Of a DNA stretch of 5,161 nucleotides, positions 3,997-5,161 are shown piece by piece. Every line of letters starts with the position of its first letter. The first letter of the stretch is position 1. The stretch lies in NCBI GenBank assembly GCA_050258235.1, contig JBLMYK010000294.1:1-5161 (forward strand), written 5' to 3'. The stretch is from JAKOQB01 sp050258235. GTDB lineage: Bacteria > Pseudomonadota > Gammaproteobacteria > Burkholderiales > Burkholderiaceae_F. The position numbers and the translations under genes were made by a program. Below the pieces are notes generated by a model. That model was given only the letters and a program-made list of their open reading frames with translations, had not been told where the DNA came from and did not search any database.

Positions 3997-5161
3997 TGGA
4001 TCCCGATTCCGCGACGGCGCTGGATCGCAGCCTCGATCGCTTCGAACAGCAATTCGCACGCCACCGCCATCAGCGCTGCCGGCAGCGCGCCGGCGAGCAG
4101 CAGTGCGCCGTCGTTCAGCGCCAGGCCGGTGACGATTCGTTCCCCGTATCCCCCGGCGCCGATGAATGCCGCGATCGTCGCCGTGCCGACCGCGATCACG
4201 GCGGCGATCCGCACGCCGGCGATGATGGTCGGTGCCGCCAGCGGCAGCTCGACCAGCCGCAGCGTCAGTCCCTTCGACAGGCCGAGCGAACGCGCCGCGT
4301 CGATCAGGCCGGCAGGAATCTCCGCGACCCCGGTGCAGGTGTTGCGCATGATCGGCAGGAGCGCGTACAGCGTCAGCGCGATTAGCGCCGGCGCCGTGCC
4401 GATCACCCCGAGCCACGAGATCAGCGCCGCCAGCAGTGCGAGCGACGGGATGGTCTGCAGCAGACCGGTTGCACCGAGTACGCCGGCACGCAGGCGCGGA
4501 TAAGGCGCCACCAGAAGCGCGAGCGGAATACCGATCAATCCGGCCGCTATCACCGATGCGGCGACCAGCCCGAGGTGCTGAAGCGTCAGACGGCCGAGGT
4601 CCGGGCCGAAGAGCTTGGCCCAGAAGCCTCGCTGTCCTGCGCCGGCCCTGTCCCGGCCCGCCAGGTGGTCGCGCGCGATCTGCTCGAACGGCACGCCGTC
4701 GAGTTCGGCACGCGCGTTCATCGCGATCATCGCGCGCTCGTCGATCGTTCCGGCAAGCCGCTGCAGTGCCTGCCACGCCTGGGCAAAGCGCTGCGGCACA
4801 TCGAGCCGATACAGCAGCACGGCTTCGTAGCGCGGGAAGTAGCCGCGGTCGTCGGCGAGCACCGCAAGCTTCATCTTCTCGATTTGCGCATCGGTCGTGT
4901 AGATGTCGGTCACGTCGATCTGGTCTTTGGCGATCGCGTCGAACGCGATGCCGTGGTCGAGTCCGACCGGCTTCTGCGGCAGGCCGTAGCGCTGGGCGAG
5001 CCCGCGCCAGCCGTCGGCGCGGCCGATGAACTCGTTGGAGAGTCCAAGCCGCAGTTCCGGATGGCGGGCCAGATCGCTGAGCGACTTGATGTCGAGCCGG
5101 GCCGCATCGGCCGCACGCATCGCCAGTGCGTAACCGTTGTTGAAACCCAGCGGCACCGCAA
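3993..5161 (-). CDS. Fused osmoprotectant-type ABC transporter: substrate-binding domain plus permease, 5' end outside the window
   Basis: The frame enters from the right edge; 388 residues are visible and the signal peptide and first lobe are missing. Counting from the codon at 5156, residues 1 to about 165 form the second part of a periplasmic binding domain of the glycine-betaine/choline (OsmF-OpuBC) family: PLGFNNGYALAMR, SNEFIGRADGW, YGLPQK and the conserved DIYTTDAQIEKMKLAVLADDRGYFPRYEAVLLYR block. After a short linker the permease domain (about 185-380) has roughly five hydrophobic helices, the LLQTIPSLALLA segment, LTLYALLPIMRNT, the cytoplasmic EAA-like loop (DAARSLGL to ELPLAAP, 286-309) that contacts the ATPase, and GTATIAAFIGAGGYGE. 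The pair should import a quaternary amine or related solute at the inner membrane with a separate ATPase, not seen here and perhaps just upstream. The binding domain precedes the permease. The stop overlaps the amidase start by ATGA. The GTG at 5156 is internal, not the start. Confidence 0.92.
   Translation of the reverse strand, partial: AVPLGFNNGYALAMRAADAARLDIKSLSDLARHPELRLGLSNEFIGRADGWRGLAQRYGLPQKPVGLDHGIAFDAIAKDQIDVTDIYTTDAQIEKMKLAVLADDRGYFPRYEAVLLYRLDVPQRFAQAWQALQRLAGTIDERAMIAMNARAELDGVPFEQIARDHLAGRDRAGAGQRGFWAKLFGPDLGRLTLQHLGLVAASVIAAGLIGIPLALLVAPYPRLRAGVLGATGLLQTIPSLALLAALISWLGVIGTAPALIALTLYALLPIMRNTCTGVAEIPAGLIDAARSLGLSKGLTLRLVELPLAAPTIIAGVRIAAVIAVGTATIAAFIGAGGYGERIVTGLALNDGALLLAGALPAALMAVACELLFEAIEAAIQRRRGIGIQ

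Noticed and set aside
3997..4776. Amidase extended upstream to a 731-residue protein.
   Set aside because: The upstream part is an Arg-rich shifted frame of the permease gene; the ATG at 3996 overlaps the permease stop and begins the family-typical N-terminus.
2641..5029. Long plus-strand open frames opposite the amidase and transporter.
   Set aside because: They are Arg/Ala-rich antisense shadows common in GC-rich DNA, while the minus strand carries well-conserved enzymes.

Overview
The window is GC-rich bacterial chromosome with short intergenic gaps and GTG starts. Its gene content (an ECF sigma/anti-sigma pair, a small SRP RNA, and a fused osmoprotectant-type ABC protein followed by an amidase) fits a free-living proteobacterium. 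I would guess Betaproteobacteria, but that is a recognition-based inference. I see no transposase, phage or CRISPR genes.

Left part, minus strand (1-1555): a two-gene regulatory operon. An RpoE-type ECF sigma factor (978-1526) is followed after one base by a membrane-anchored anti-sigma-like protein (976 down to the left edge). The anti-sigma frame has a cytoplasmic N-terminal domain, one transmembrane segment near residues 135-151, then a tail of about 31 uninterrupted Gly-Ala-Gln-Gly repeats that runs off the window. The repeat units differ only at third codon positions, so the peptide is perfect while the DNA has diverged. A 30-bp promoter-like element occurs twice on the minus strand with identical spacing, once at the sigma start and once inside the anti-sigma gene, about 100 bp before an in-frame internal ATG.

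Middle, plus strand (1771-2465): an SRP 4.5S RNA gene (ffs, about 1771-1866), recognised by its domain IV core and a set of pairing helices. It is followed by about 120 bp dense in perfect inverted repeats, then by a SSAT-like GNAT acetyltransferase (1986-2465) whose own start codon and Shine-Dalgarno sit in a small hairpin. One of the downstream arms is complementary to the 3' strand of ffs, so a read-through transcript could fold differently from mature 4.5S RNA.

Right part, minus strand (2581-5161): a translationally coupled pair. A fused substrate-binding/permease protein of the glycine-betaine/OsmF-OpuC type enters from the right edge and ends at 3993, overlapping by ATGA the start of an amidase-signature hydrolase (2581-3996) with an intact Lys-Ser-Ser triad. 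The coupling suggests, without proving, that the amidase acts on a compound brought in by this transporter.

The strongest leads are the GAQG-tailed anti-sigma protein, the duplicated promoter-like element, and the structured region between ffs and the acetyltransferase.
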